The position numbers were made by a program, and so were the translations under genes. Of a stretch of 64,000 nucleotides of DNA, positions 26,648-37,345 are shown piece by piece (within the stretch, counting starts at the first letter, position 1; every line of letters starts with the position of its first letter). A model generated the notes under the pieces. It was not told where the DNA came from and made no database searches. It saw nothing but the letters and a program-made list of their open reading frames with translations. The stretch lies in assembly GCA_913057175.1 (NCBI GenBank), contig CAJXNP010000003.1:124001-188000 (forward strand). The letters run 5' to 3'. The stretch is from an uncultured Cytophagales bacterium. Its GTDB lineage: Bacteria > Bacteroidota > Bacteroidia > Cytophagales > Cyclobacteriaceae.

Positions 26648-29600
26648 TTACTTTTGCAGATCCTTGGCCATGGATTTGAATTCCCGGGAGTATTCGGAAG
26701 GGGTCTTTTGGTAGATCTTGAAAAATGAATCCCTGAAATATCGTGGACTGCTGAATCCGACTTCATACGCGACTTGCGTCACGGAAAGTCTATTTAATTT
26801 AATAAGCTCGGCAGCTTTTTTGATTCGTATCGACCTGATAAACTCTGAGGTGGATTCTCCGGTAAGTTGTTTAATTTTTCTGTAGAGTGTTGGCTGGCTT
26901 ACACATAGTTCATCCATCAGATCTTTCAAACCAAAATCAGGTGTTAACAGGTTTTTTTCTACAAGATCGATGGCCTTGTCCAGAAATTCCTTATCAGCGG
27001 AGTCGATTCCTTCTTCTATTGGCTGAAGCAGGATCCTTGAGGTGTAGTAATCGTGAAGGTGAGATAAATTGCGAATAAGTGTGTCGATCTTTGCCTGTAA
27101 AATTTCCGCATTAAAAGGTTTAGTTACATAATCGTCCGCTCCTATCGAAATACCTTCCAGTTTATGCAGATCATCTGCCCGGGCAGTGAGAAGAACTACC
27201 GGAATGTGCGCGGTAGAGTTATCGTCCTTGATCATTTTGCACAATTCTATTCCATCCATTCCCGGCATCATAATGTCGCTAATGACCACTGAAGGCATTT
27301 TTGATTTAGTAAGGTGGAACCCCTCTTCACCATCGCTCGCCTCAAAAACTTTAAAGGAATGAACAAATAACGATTTTAGATAATTGCGGATGTCGTCATT
27401 GTCTTCAACCACCAGGATGGAATGTCTATGTGGCTTTCCATTTCCATTCTGATGATGCAACATGTTTTCTTGAGAAAATTCAGCAGCAAGGGTGTAATTT
27501 TGTGGGTGTTCGCTATCCACATGTTCTTCCAATAGTTGATCGCTATCAAAATGATTTTTTCCCAGTTTAAATTTTAATATTACTTCGGTTCCTTTGTTTT
27601 TCTCGCTTCTCACTTTGATCTCACCCTTGTGTAATTCCACCAGGTCTTTTACCAGCGCCAGACCAATACCCGATCCCAGGATGTTGGCGGTGTCGGCCTC
27701 AACAACCTGGTAATAGCGGTTGAAAATAAGATCGATGTATTCCGATGAAATTCCCTTTCCATTGTCCCTGATGTGAATTTCACAATGCTGCGGATCATTC
27801 TCCGGACTCGCCCTTATTTCGACCATTATTTTACCATTCTGATGTGTGTATTTAAAAGCGTTGGAGATCAGGTTGTACAGGATCATTTCAAAATGCTTCT
27901 GGTTAAACCAAAGCCTTAGGTTTTCCGCGTCCGTTTTAAATTCATATTTCACCTTATTCACCTTTGACAGTTCTGCGAATGCGTGGTAGATCTCATAGGT
28001 GAATTTCACCAGGTCATTTTCGGTGACTTTCAGATTGACATTCCCTGATTCCACCTTTCTGAATTCCATGAGCTGGTTGATCAGGTGGTGAAGTTTGTGG
28101 GCATGATTGTAAATCGAAAGCAATTTATCCTTGAGAAAACCCGAGATATTCTGATCCCTGATTATTTGTTCAAGCGGACTGATGATCAGGGTAAGTGGCG
28201 TTCTAAATTCATGTGAAATGTTGGTGAAGAAATTCATCTTCAGGTTGTGGATCTCGGAAAGCTTTTTCTTTTCCAATTGTTCGATCTCCAGTTTGCGTTC
28301 CATCTTCATTTTATTTCTGCGATACCTTCTTGTAGCATAGATTGCAGATGCAATGAAAAACACATAAAATGTGTAGGCCCACCATGATTTCCAGAATGGA
28401 GGTAAAATGGTTACTTTCATCGTTGTGGGCTCAGACCAGATTTTATCATCCAGCGACGCCCTTACCTTGAATGAATAATCACCATCAGGCAGTTTTGTGT
28501 AAGTAACACTACGCATATTTTCCCCATAATTCCAGTTTTCATCAATTCCTTCAAGCTTATATGAATAATGTACTCTCTGAGGATTTGGGAAATGAATGGC
28601 TGCGAACTGAAAAGAAAAGACAGACTGGTTGTTTTTTAATACGACCTTGTCCCTATTGTCAATTCCTTCCTGTAGTATATTATTGTTGTCTTCTTTCTCT
28701 GGTTTGATGGTTTCATTAAATACCTTGATCCCCTCTATAAGAACTTTCGGTGTAGCAGCATGGATCTGTTCTTCGCCAGGATTAAAAAACACCAAACCAT
28801 CCAGGCTTCCGAAATAAAAGTTCCCATTGGACGACTTAAGCACAGATCCGTCATTAAAAGCAACAGTTGGCAAACCATCGCTTTTGGAATAGTTATAGAA
28901 TTCCTGTGATTCAATATTAAATTTTGATATTCCTTTGTTGGAGGACAACCAGATATTTTCATGCTGGTCGATTGTCAGTGCATGAACAACATTGTTGGCC
29001 AGACCTTTTTTTTCATCAAAAATCTCAAATGATTTAGTTTCAGGATCAAAACGTACCAAACCCTTCCCATATGTTCCCAACCACAAAATACCCTCTTTGT
29101 CTTCGTCAATCGAGAAAACTATATTATCCCTCATACCTATATCGGTAATACGGAAATTGATAAAACTACCATCATCAAACAAGGTTAGTCCATGTCCAAA
29201 TGTACCGATCCAGAGCCTTTGCTGGTGGTCAATGTGCAAAGCCCTGATATCGTTTATACTTATATTGCTGTTTCCGGTGTGGTACCGTTTGAACTTTCCG
29301 GTCGATTTATCCAAAACATTTAAACCTCCCTGATTAGTCCCTACCCAGATCTTTCCACTGTTATCCTCTATGATAGTCCTTACATCATTTGCACCAATGG
29401 ATGTGCTGTCCTCGCTATCGTATTTAAATGACCTGAATTTTTCTTCTTCCGGAAGATAAAGGTTTAAACCTCCCGCATACGTACCAAACCATAAATCCCC
29501 ATCACCATCTTTATAGGCACATAGAATGGCATTGTCACTAATACTTCCACGCTGACCATCAACTGCAAAATTCCGGATATTCTTAGTTTGAATATTAATT

Positions 29601-30763
29601 TGATTCAATCCACCTCCATCTGTACCTGCCCAAATATTTCCTTCTCTGTCTTCGCAAAGTCCCCAAACCTTTTTATGGCTAAGAGTATTTTCAATGAATG
29701 GATTTCTTCTTATCGATTTAAAGAACCTTTTCTCTGAACTCATGTAATTCAAACCGCCATTATGCGTTCCTATCCATAGTCCTCCGCTTGCATCTTTAAA
29801 CATACAGGTTACAGATCTGTAACTCAGGCTTCCCGGCCATTCGTTGTCTATAAAATGTTCATACTCATAACCGTAGGTAGAATAAGAGTTGATGTAAAGC
29901 TTGTATAAACCTGATTGTTCCGTACCGATCCAGATATGGCCTTCCTGATCATTCAGGATGGACATAATGCGATTATCAATTTGACATTTTTTTGAAATAT
30001 TGATTTTTCTAAGATGATCACGCATAATGTCAAAGTGAAACAATCCGGTGCCATAGGTTCCTATCCATATGTTTTTGTTGCCGTCAACTTCGATCGATGA
30101 AATATGATCGATCTCTACGCTATCTTCATTGCCGTTTACTGGTCTGATAGAATTTTGTATTCTGTCGATAATCAGCAAGGTGCCTTCCCATGTTCCGGCT
30201 ATGATGTATCTTTCATCATACTCTTCAAATACATTGATAGCCAAAGAACGATCGTCAAACATGTTATTTGATTGATCTTCTTTAAATGAAGCTCTTTGAA
30301 ATTGCTCGCTTTTCTCAGAAAATATAAATATGCCCTCATTGGTCCCTATCCAGATGGTAGAATCCTTTGATTCAAAAATGGTTGAGACAGCAGTCTCCGA
30401 TCTCAGAACCTGTGTAAAGTTGTCCGTGTCGGCATTGTAGAGATCGACACCTAGCTCAGTTCCAATCCATAGTCGGCCTCTTTTGTCTTTTACCAAGGAG
30501 GAAATGGAATTGTGGTGGATGGTCAATGAATCCGCCGGATCATGCCGGTAGACGGTCATCTCATAGCCATTGTATTTATTGAGACCATCGTCCGTTCCAA
30601 TCCAGATATACCTTTGATCGTCTTGTGTAATGGCTCGGACGTAAGCATTGGAAAGCCCTTCATTGAAAGATATGTACTTAAATTCTGTCCCACTAAGCTG
30701 GGCAAAGAGAGTGGAATAGCAAAAGATTAGAAACATTATCGTTCCCGCCAGTTTCCGTCGCAT
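26648..30763 (-). CDS. Hybrid two-component system regulator (HTCS) of the polysaccharide locus
   Basis: A 1371-residue one-piece sensor and transcription factor. Signal peptide; two beta-propellers of Reg_prop repeats (recurring IWIGTDDGLNKYN, LWIGTHNGGLNYM) to about residue 690; Y_Y_Y domain to about 785; membrane helix at about 793-815. HisKA follows with ISHEFRTPLTL (His about 849), HATPase_c with NAFKYT, DNGKGIS and GSGIGLALVKDLV. A receiver domain has ILVVEDNDD and SDIMMPGMDG (phospho-Asp about 1159), and a C-terminal AraC HTH starts near 1260 (LYRKIKQLTG, AYEVGFSSPRYFRDSFFK). It senses an oligosaccharide in the periplasm and activates the adjacent susCD/GH genes. Confidence 0.95.
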   Translation of the reverse strand: MRRKLAGTIMFLIFCYSTLFAQLSGTEFKYISFNEGLSNAYVRAITQDDQRYIWIGTDDGLNKYNGYEMTVYRHDPADSLTIHHNSISSLVKDKRGRLWIGTELGVDLYNADTDNFTQVLRSETAVSTIFESKDSTIWIGTNEGIFIFSEKSEQFQRASFKEDQSNNMFDDRSLAINVFEEYDERYIIAGTWEGTLLIIDRIQNSIRPVNGNEDSVEIDHISSIEVDGNKNIWIGTYGTGLFHFDIMRDHLRKINISKKCQIDNRIMSILNDQEGHIWIGTEQSGLYKLYINSYSTYGYEYEHFIDNEWPGSLSYRSVTCMFKDASGGLWIGTHNGGLNYMSSEKRFFKSIRRNPFIENTLSHKKVWGLCEDREGNIWAGTDGGGLNQINIQTKNIRNFAVDGQRGSISDNAILCAYKDGDGDLWFGTYAGGLNLYLPEEEKFRSFKYDSEDSTSIGANDVRTIIEDNSGKIWVGTNQGGLNVLDKSTGKFKRYHTGNSNISINDIRALHIDHQQRLWIGTFGHGLTLFDDGSFINFRITDIGMRDNIVFSIDEDKEGILWLGTYGKGLVRFDPETKSFEIFDEKKGLANNVVHALTIDQHENIWLSSNKGISKFNIESQEFYNYSKSDGLPTVAFNDGSVLKSSNGNFYFGSLDGLVFFNPGEEQIHAATPKVLIEGIKVFNETIKPEKEDNNNILQEGIDNRDKVVLKNNQSVFSFQFAAIHFPNPQRVHYSYKLEGIDENWNYGENMRSVTYTKLPDGDYSFKVRASLDDKIWSEPTTMKVTILPPFWKSWWAYTFYVFFIASAIYATRRYRRNKMKMERKLEIEQLEKKKLSEIHNLKMNFFTNISHEFRTPLTLIISPLEQIIRDQNISGFLKDKLLSIYNHAHKLHHLINQLMEFRKVESGNVNLKVTENDLVKFTYEIYHAFAELSKVNKVKYEFKTDAENLRLWFNQKHFEMILYNLISNAFKYTHQNGKIMVEIRASPENDPQHCEIHIRDNGKGISSEYIDLIFNRYYQVVEADTANILGSGIGLALVKDLVELHKGEIKVRSEKNKGTEVILKFKLGKNHFDSDQLLEEHVDSEHPQNYTLAAEFSQENMLHHQNGNGKPHRHSILVVEDNDDIRNYLKSLFVHSFKVFEASDGEEGFHLTKSKMPSVVISDIMMPGMDGIELCKMIKDDNSTAHIPVVLLTARADDLHKLEGISIGADDYVTKPFNAEILQAKIDTLIRNLSHLHDYYTSRILLQPIEEGIDSADKEFLDKAIDLVEKNLLTPDFGLKDLMDELCVSQPTLYRKIKQLTGESTSEFIRSIRIKKAAELIKLNRLSVTQVAYEVGFSSPRYFRDSFFKIYQKTPSEYSREFKSMAKDLQK

Positions 30764-30896
30764 ACAGGTGATTCTAAAATTTAATATAAAGATACCTCTT
30801 TATAAAAAATATTGAAAAAGGGAAATACCAAATTACAGATTAACCTCCTTATTCATGGGAACAAATCGTTCAACCACCATACATAAATCGATCAAA

Positions 30897-33695
30897 CTAC
30901 TTTCCATAAACCACAACACTCGCTTCTTCCAATCCCGGCGATTTAGCCGTAATTTGTATGGATCCATTTTCGCCTGGCTTTGAACGGACGATCACGAGCA
31001 CCAGACCGTTAAAAGCCTTACGTTCATGACTGGGAAATGGTGTGAAATTCGTGGGGTCTCCATTGTCTGTAGCCACAATCTCTCCTGGTCCTTCAACGGT
31101 AAATTCGATTTGGTTACTTGCAACCGGAACTAAAAGGCCGTTTCCATCCATTACTTCTACTGTGATGAAAGCCAGATCTTTTCCATCGGCCATAATTTCC
31201 TGTCGGTCTACCGTTGTTCTGAGCGCTGCAGGGGCTTCTGTAGTTTTAACAACATCTTCAGCCCATTCTTCACCATTCTTGTAAGCTACTACCTTTAATT
31301 CCCCCGGTTCGTAAACCACGTCATCCCATCTTAACCGGTATTCATATTCACCTTTTTTCTTTCGCCTCAGCGATTTACCATTTAGAAACAGTTCAGCTTC
31401 ATCCCCGGAAGTCAAAACATGGACAGGTGTGACCTCTCCTACCCTGTCCGGCCAGGTCCAGTGAGGAAGAATATGAACCATCTTCAGGTCGGGACGCCAG
31501 TTTGCCTGGTACAGGTAAAACCTGTTCTTTTTAAATCCTGCAAGATCAATCACTCCGTAATAGGAACTTCTGGCAGAGTAATAAGGTGTTGGTTCGCCAA
31601 TATAGTCCCAACCACTCCAAACAAATCCACCTCCTACATATGGGTGGCTATCAAGCGAGCCAAAGACTTTGTCTGCTGACGAACCGAATGGTGCAGTGTA
31701 CAATTCATAACTGCTTACCTGTGCTGTTTCCGGGTTTCCACCTAATCCATCTTTAACCGGAGCGCTGACACCTTCGGCCACCGGAAAGGTATATTCCCCA
31801 CGGCTGCTTAACGCTGCTGCATTTTCACTACTTATGATGAGCTTATCAGGAAATGCCTTGTGGAATGCCGGATACAGAGGTGATGTTCGAATTCCCTGCA
31901 GACCTGCATAAGCCGGGGCATCGCGGATACCCTCTCCCTGGTAATTCAGGTTGATCACATCCATCACGCCCGGAAGCGGCATATCTGGCTTTGCAAAATT
32001 CATGGAAATAGTTGTAGGGCGACCGGGATCTTCCTCCTTTGCAATTGCGTGAAGATTTTGAGCAATAGCTGCTCCATCTTCGCCGGTGTACTGCTCTCCT
32101 ACTTCATTTCCCAGACTCCACATGATTACAGAGGGATGATTTCGATCACGTCTCATAAATGACCGTACATCCTGCTCATGCCATTCCGGAAAAACGAGAT
32201 GAAAATCGAGTGGTGTCTTTTTCCTTTCCCAAGAATCAAAAATCTCATCAATCACCAGAAAACCCATCTTGTCTGTCAATTCAAGCAATACCGGATCGGG
32301 CGGATTATGAGCCATGCGGATCGCATTGCAACCCATCTCTCGTAATATCTCAAGCTGGCGTTCTGCTGCGCGGGTATTGAAAGCTGCCCCAAGAGCTCCA
32401 AGGTCATGGTGCTGGTTGACTCCTTTTAGGTAAATATGTTCTTCATTGACATAGATCCCAGAATCGGCATCGAAACGTAAGGAACGGATGCCAAAAGGTG
32501 TTTCGTACCGGTCAATTTGCTCATCTCCCCGAAACAACGTAGTAATGGCCACATATCTGTGAGGAGTTTGTGTAGGTGGAGGGCCCCACAAAAGAGGATT
32601 TTCGATCATTAGGGATGACTGGACCCGGGTGTGCTCACCCGCATTAACGGATGTTTCCAATGGCTCAAACTCAGCAACTTTCTCTGCAGAAATCCTGTCA
32701 TCCTGATCCAGGGTGAAAATATGGGTAATAACCCGGATGTTTTCGCTAGCTTCCGATTCGTTCTTGATAGTCACTTCCAGGTCTACCGTTGCAGCGGAAG
32801 GTGAAACATCCCGGGTATTTACAAAAGTCCCCCAATGATCTACGTGAACCTGATTGGTCTTTGTCAACCAGACATTGCGATAAATTCCTCCACCCGGATA
32901 CCATCGGGATGAATGATTTGGATTGTCCAATCGGATAGCCAATTGATTCTCCCCTCCTTGGATGATATACGGTGTAAGATCAACTCTCCATGAAGCATAT
33001 CCATAAGGCCATCCACCAACCAGGTGTCCATTCAGCCAAACCATGGCGTAAGACATGGCTCCATCTACATCCAGAAAGAAGGACTTACCTCTATCTGATT
33101 CAGATATATCCAGTTTTTTTCTATACCATGCTACACCATGGCTAGGCAGACGTCCCATTCCTCCTCCTACTTCTGCATCTTCTCCCTCAAAAAAAGGTCC
33201 TTTGATCGCCCAGTCGTGGGGAAGATTTACGGTTTCCCAGGACCCATCATCGAAACTGGCCTGAACAAAAGGGAAATCGCTACCGGGATCTCCCTCCGGA
33301 CAAACATATCGTTTGGATGGATCCAGTATAAAAGCATTACCTGTAGGTAAGATCCAATCTTTCAGAACTTTCTTAGAGGATTTGACTTCTACAGCCTCGG
33401 TGGGTTTCGAATCGGCGTCCTTGCTATCGTTGATATTTTCAACCTCCGGTCTCTCATCATAAATCAACGAATCAGGATTGGATTCATACTTCATGAAGCG
33501 CCATTCATCATTAAGGGAAATTCGTTCTCTTAAGTTTTTTTGATCTGCATCCTCCAAATCACTTCGCGGAGTACAACTGGCAATCGAAACAGCAATTGCT
33601 AATGCAAAGTAAATTTTCGACAACACAGATTTGGTGAATAGCACTGAACTATTTTTTACTATCATTGTGATTCTTCTATTTGAAAATTTCATCAT
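30897..33695 (-). CDS. GH2 family glycoside hydrolase, lipoprotein (second GH2 of the locus)
   Basis: A 932-residue protein. The start is set at the ATG at 33695; an upstream in-frame TTG at 33710 is unlikely and an ATG at 33665 is also possible. Lipobox SIASC (Cys about 41). Jelly-roll N-domain (LPHDWAIKGPF, VAWYRKKLDIS, SRWYPGGGIYRNVWL), Ig-like domain, then TIM barrel. Acid/base in IMWSLGNEVGEQ (about E530) and nucleophile in IISSENAAAL (about E624). DUF4982 follows (ELFLNGKSLRRKKKGEYEY), then a C-terminal Ig-like domain. An approximately 100-residue insert between the lipobox and the jelly roll is rich in charged residues. Confidence 0.88.
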   Translation of the reverse strand: MMKFSNRRITMIVKNSSVLFTKSVLSKIYFALAIAVSIASCTPRSDLEDADQKNLRERISLNDEWRFMKYESNPDSLIYDERPEVENINDSKDADSKPTEAVEVKSSKKVLKDWILPTGNAFILDPSKRYVCPEGDPGSDFPFVQASFDDGSWETVNLPHDWAIKGPFFEGEDAEVGGGMGRLPSHGVAWYRKKLDISESDRGKSFFLDVDGAMSYAMVWLNGHLVGGWPYGYASWRVDLTPYIIQGGENQLAIRLDNPNHSSRWYPGGGIYRNVWLTKTNQVHVDHWGTFVNTRDVSPSAATVDLEVTIKNESEASENIRVITHIFTLDQDDRISAEKVAEFEPLETSVNAGEHTRVQSSLMIENPLLWGPPPTQTPHRYVAITTLFRGDEQIDRYETPFGIRSLRFDADSGIYVNEEHIYLKGVNQHHDLGALGAAFNTRAAERQLEILREMGCNAIRMAHNPPDPVLLELTDKMGFLVIDEIFDSWERKKTPLDFHLVFPEWHEQDVRSFMRRDRNHPSVIMWSLGNEVGEQYTGEDGAAIAQNLHAIAKEEDPGRPTTISMNFAKPDMPLPGVMDVINLNYQGEGIRDAPAYAGLQGIRTSPLYPAFHKAFPDKLIISSENAAALSSRGEYTFPVAEGVSAPVKDGLGGNPETAQVSSYELYTAPFGSSADKVFGSLDSHPYVGGGFVWSGWDYIGEPTPYYSARSSYYGVIDLAGFKKNRFYLYQANWRPDLKMVHILPHWTWPDRVGEVTPVHVLTSGDEAELFLNGKSLRRKKKGEYEYRLRWDDVVYEPGELKVVAYKNGEEWAEDVVKTTEAPAALRTTVDRQEIMADGKDLAFITVEVMDGNGLLVPVASNQIEFTVEGPGEIVATDNGDPTNFTPFPSHERKAFNGLVLVIVRSKPGENGSIQITAKSPGLEEASVVVYGK

Positions 33696-34071
33696 TTCAA
33701 TCAATTCCAAATCTACAAATAATGATATGCAATCCTAAAACCAATTTTTGTGGTTAATAATACATCAAAAGAGTTTTGAAAGAATCAATGAATGATATCT
33801 AAAAACATTGTAATAGAAATGGCTCCCAATAATTGAGTTGTTAAATACATCAATGAATTTAATAAAATTGGATAACTACAATCCTTCTTCAATCATTCAC
33901 CTCAATTCACCTTGTTGAAAAGTTGATTTATTTAATTCTTTTGGCTAAATAATAAAGGTATTGGTAATATCCACCTGCCATTTTATCCTAAATCCGCTGT
34001 AGGTTCAATTATCAGGAACCTTCATAATACCAATGTAAAAAATACAGGATTTATAAAGAGGATAAGTTTTT
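33696..34071. other. Divergent promoter region between GH2 and sensor kinase genes
   Basis: AT-rich spacer of about 375 bases with no gene. It must hold the promoters of both divergent genes. No clear -7/-33 pair or repeat was identified. AAAGAGGAT (34055-34063) is a possible ribosome-binding site for the sensor start at 34072. Confidence 0.4.
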
Positions 34072-37000
34072 TTGGCTCTGTTCGGACATATTATATTCAT
34101 TTGTTTCAGTTTAGCTTCACTGACTGCTATCGCACAGGATTATTTCATGAAGCAGTATCGGGTAGATTCCGGTTTGCCCAGTGATATCATTAAGGCAAGC
34201 ACGCAGGATTCATTGGGATACTTTTGGATTGCTACGGATGAAGGTCTTGTCAAATATGATGGCATTCAATTTACCAATTACAGGGATAGGCTTCACAGCA
34301 ATTTCGTTAAGGGTTTTCACACCACAAGGGATGGCAGACTCCTTGCATTCGGAGACCTGGACTTTATTGAAATAATTAACCAGGAAGACACGGTTATTTT
34401 CAACAGGTTATTTCATGTAGGAAGAATTGCAGACGATACCACGCTTACATATCCAAAACTTATATTCGAGGATGCCGGTGGAAATCTCTGGGTGAGTGAG
34501 TCGCAGGCCGTGGTCAAACTTAATGAAAATTCTTTCAATCGTTATTCTTTTGATATTTCCAATCGCACTCCCCAATTCCTTCGCTCGTTTTCTTTTTTTG
34601 AGGATCAAAACAACCATCTTTATGTGTCCTCCTTCCAGGGAAATCTATTCAGGTACAATACTGATGATGACAAATTTGAGCCGGTCGAAAAAAAGCTTCC
34701 TTATGGCATTGAGTTCATTTCCGACATAAATAATTCACTGATCATCGGGTCCTTATCCGGTGTCTATAGAGCATCACTTCCTGAAAAGGGAGGAATTGCA
34801 AACAGCTCGCTGATCAGCAATATCCCCAATGTTTCATTTATAGCACACATAGGAGACAATAAGCATTTCATTGCCACCCGGGAAATCCGGCATTTTCTTA
34901 TAGATTTTGATAGTAATTCTATCGATACTCTTCCCCATTCTATTAATAACATTAATCATATTCATGTGAGCCGGGAAAATGATATCTGGCTTTCCGGAAA
35001 TGAGGGTTGGGTCCTGATCCGGGAAAATATATTTCAAAAGGTTAATGACAATGTCATAGATTTTATCGAGACTGTTACGGAAAATCCTTCAACTCAATCC
35101 ATTTATTATGCCAACAGCACAAGACTATATGAACTGAATCGTAAAACCAACCAAAACTCCCTTCTTCTTGAATTACCTTCCGGATATTTTCAATCCCTAC
35201 TTTACACAGATGATGGTCTTTGGATTGCCAATGCTTTTAAAGTCTTTTTGATGGCTGACAATGAAATCAGACACGAGTTTGATTTCAGTAACAAAACCCG
35301 CTTCATAACCGGATTGTCCCGGGATTCTAAAGAAAATATATGGTTAAGCATACCTGGACTTGAAATGGTCTATATGATCGACCCAAATCTTCATCTCAAA
35401 GAATATTCAATCCCGCTTGGAGATGATGGTGTTATCAACATCATCCGGACGGGTGAAAACGGCATCTATGTTGCATCATCAGGTCAAAACAGCTACCTGT
35501 TTTTTAAAGATAAGTCCGACTCTGATTTCCAAAACATAAGCATTCCGCTGGATTTGGATCAAAATGGAAGTTTTAATGTAAATGATATTGCCATTGATGG
35601 TGATTTCGTATGGCTGGGCACTTCTCATGGTCTATATAAGCTAAACCATTGGGAACATACAATTGAGAATTCAGAAGTACGATTCCTTAAATTGCCAATC
35701 AATGCCATTCATACTTTTGGTGCGAATAAAATACTCATAGCCAATGCGTACGGACTGATCATTTACAACACAAAACTCAATACATATGAACTTTACAATG
35801 AAAGCACCGGCCTACCTTCAAACACCATCACTCCAAGGGGTTTTTTTGTTGGTTCAGATAGTACCATATGGGTAGGAACCGCAAAAGGGTTGTGCTATAG
35901 CAAACATTCATTAACAGATAATTCAGTGACACCTGCCCCCAGATTCACGCAGATCGAATCGGATGGTGTAAAAAGAAGGTTGAATAAAGAAACAGAAATT
36001 GACTTCGGCAGCTTTCTCTCCATCCATATTTCATCGATCACTTTTCCTGAAGACGAGGTAAATTATCAATACCGGATATTGCCCAGCGAACAGTGGAGAT
36101 CTACTTATGATAATGAAATAACCTTTGACGCTCAAAAAGCCGGTGATTTTACAATAGAAGTGAAAGCCAGGAAAAACGGGCCTTATTCCTGGAGTCAACC
36201 GTCGGTTCTTGCATTTTCAATTGCCAAACCCTTTTGGCAAAAATGGTGGTTTTTCCTGCTGGGAGCACTGACCATTGCTTTACTGATAGGAGGAACATTT
36301 TATGGTGTGAATATTTACAATGAGAAGAGGAATGAAAGACTAAAGCAATTAATTAACGAGCGAACGGAAGAATTGCGACAAAGTAACGAGACCCTGGTTC
36401 GCTTGAATAGCGAGAAAAATAACCTGATCGGTATTGTAGCTCACGATCTAAAAAATCCATTAAGTCAGATCAAGGGATTGATCTCTATCATCAATATGAG
36501 TGGAAAAGTAGACAAGGAATCGGCCAAAAATATTGAAATGATGGATCATAGCGCTTCCAGAATGAACGAGATGATCACAAAAATTCTGGATGTGAATGCC
36601 ATTGAGTCTGAAAAACTTAACCTCTCAATTGAAAAAGTTAATTTATCGGAAGAGGTCCACGATATCACGAGAAGTTTTGAAAGCATTGCTTCAGCGAAGA
36701 ACATTAAACTGATCAAAAATATTATCTCCGACCTTTATGTCAAGGCAGATCGTAATTATACCATCCAGGTAATTGAAAACATTCTTTCCAATGCAATAAA
36801 ATTTTCCCCTTTTAACAAATGTGTTCACATCAGTCTTTCATCAAAAGAAAAGGAAGTTATTTGTGAAATAAAAGATGAGGGACCTGGAATAAGTCAGAAA
36901 GATATGAAAAATCTGTTCGGTAAATATCAGCGATTGAGTGCAAGGCCTACCGGAGGCGAAGCATCTACCGGTCTGGGATTGATGATTGCCAAAAAATTTA

Positions 37001-37080
37001 TTGAAACAATGGGCGGCAGGATCTGGTGTAAAAGCGAAACAGGAAGTGGGGCTTCCTTCTTCATTTCTCTGAAAAAATGA
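34072..37080 (+). CDS. Periplasmic-sensor histidine kinase with propeller and Y_Y_Y domains, no receiver or HTH
   Basis: A 1002-residue protein. The only start that keeps the signal peptide (FGHIIFICFSLASLTAIAQ) is a TTG at 34072, preceded by AAAGAGGAT about 9 bases upstream; the next ATG would delete the signal. Periplasmic propeller repeats to about 610 (FWIATDEGLVKYDG, IWVGTAKGL), Y_Y_Y domain about 640-715, membrane helix about 724-745, short coiled coil. HisKA has IVAHDLKNPLSQ (His about 790) and HATPase_c has NAIKFSPF, DEGPGIS and GLGLMIAKKFIETMGG. Unlike the HTCS next door it stops after the ATPase domain, so it needs a partner regulator not seen here. Confidence 0.9.
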   Translation: MALFGHIIFICFSLASLTAIAQDYFMKQYRVDSGLPSDIIKASTQDSLGYFWIATDEGLVKYDGIQFTNYRDRLHSNFVKGFHTTRDGRLLAFGDLDFIEIINQEDTVIFNRLFHVGRIADDTTLTYPKLIFEDAGGNLWVSESQAVVKLNENSFNRYSFDISNRTPQFLRSFSFFEDQNNHLYVSSFQGNLFRYNTDDDKFEPVEKKLPYGIEFISDINNSLIIGSLSGVYRASLPEKGGIANSSLISNIPNVSFIAHIGDNKHFIATREIRHFLIDFDSNSIDTLPHSINNINHIHVSRENDIWLSGNEGWVLIRENIFQKVNDNVIDFIETVTENPSTQSIYYANSTRLYELNRKTNQNSLLLELPSGYFQSLLYTDDGLWIANAFKVFLMADNEIRHEFDFSNKTRFITGLSRDSKENIWLSIPGLEMVYMIDPNLHLKEYSIPLGDDGVINIIRTGENGIYVASSGQNSYLFFKDKSDSDFQNISIPLDLDQNGSFNVNDIAIDGDFVWLGTSHGLYKLNHWEHTIENSEVRFLKLPINAIHTFGANKILIANAYGLIIYNTKLNTYELYNESTGLPSNTITPRGFFVGSDSTIWVGTAKGLCYSKHSLTDNSVTPAPRFTQIESDGVKRRLNKETEIDFGSFLSIHISSITFPEDEVNYQYRILPSEQWRSTYDNEITFDAQKAGDFTIEVKARKNGPYSWSQPSVLAFSIAKPFWQKWWFFLLGALTIALLIGGTFYGVNIYNEKRNERLKQLINERTEELRQSNETLVRLNSEKNNLIGIVAHDLKNPLSQIKGLISIINMSGKVDKESAKNIEMMDHSASRMNEMITKILDVNAIESEKLNLSIEKVNLSEEVHDITRSFESIASAKNIKLIKNIISDLYVKADRNYTIQVIENILSNAIKFSPFNKCVHISLSSKEKEVICEIKDEGPGISQKDMKNLFGKYQRLSARPTGGEASTGLGLMIAKKFIETMGGRIWCKSETGSGASFFISLKK

Positions 37081-37345
37081 AAAAAGCTTTAGGCTTAACT
37101 TTCCTCAAGTCTATAGGAGTTATGAAACAGACTTTATATTGGAATTAAAAGAATACAAGCCTTTTATCAGATATTTGAAATAAAAATGATTTAGATTGAA
37201 AAATAAGATTATCTTCATTAAAGGCTTTGCTGACTGAAAAAAATCCTTTAGAAATGACAATTTGGTTACTTAGGGCCTCCCAGCCATTTATAATGCTGGT
37301 CTGAAATATTCATTCATATTATAGGTATTTATGTAGGTTTTAGAA

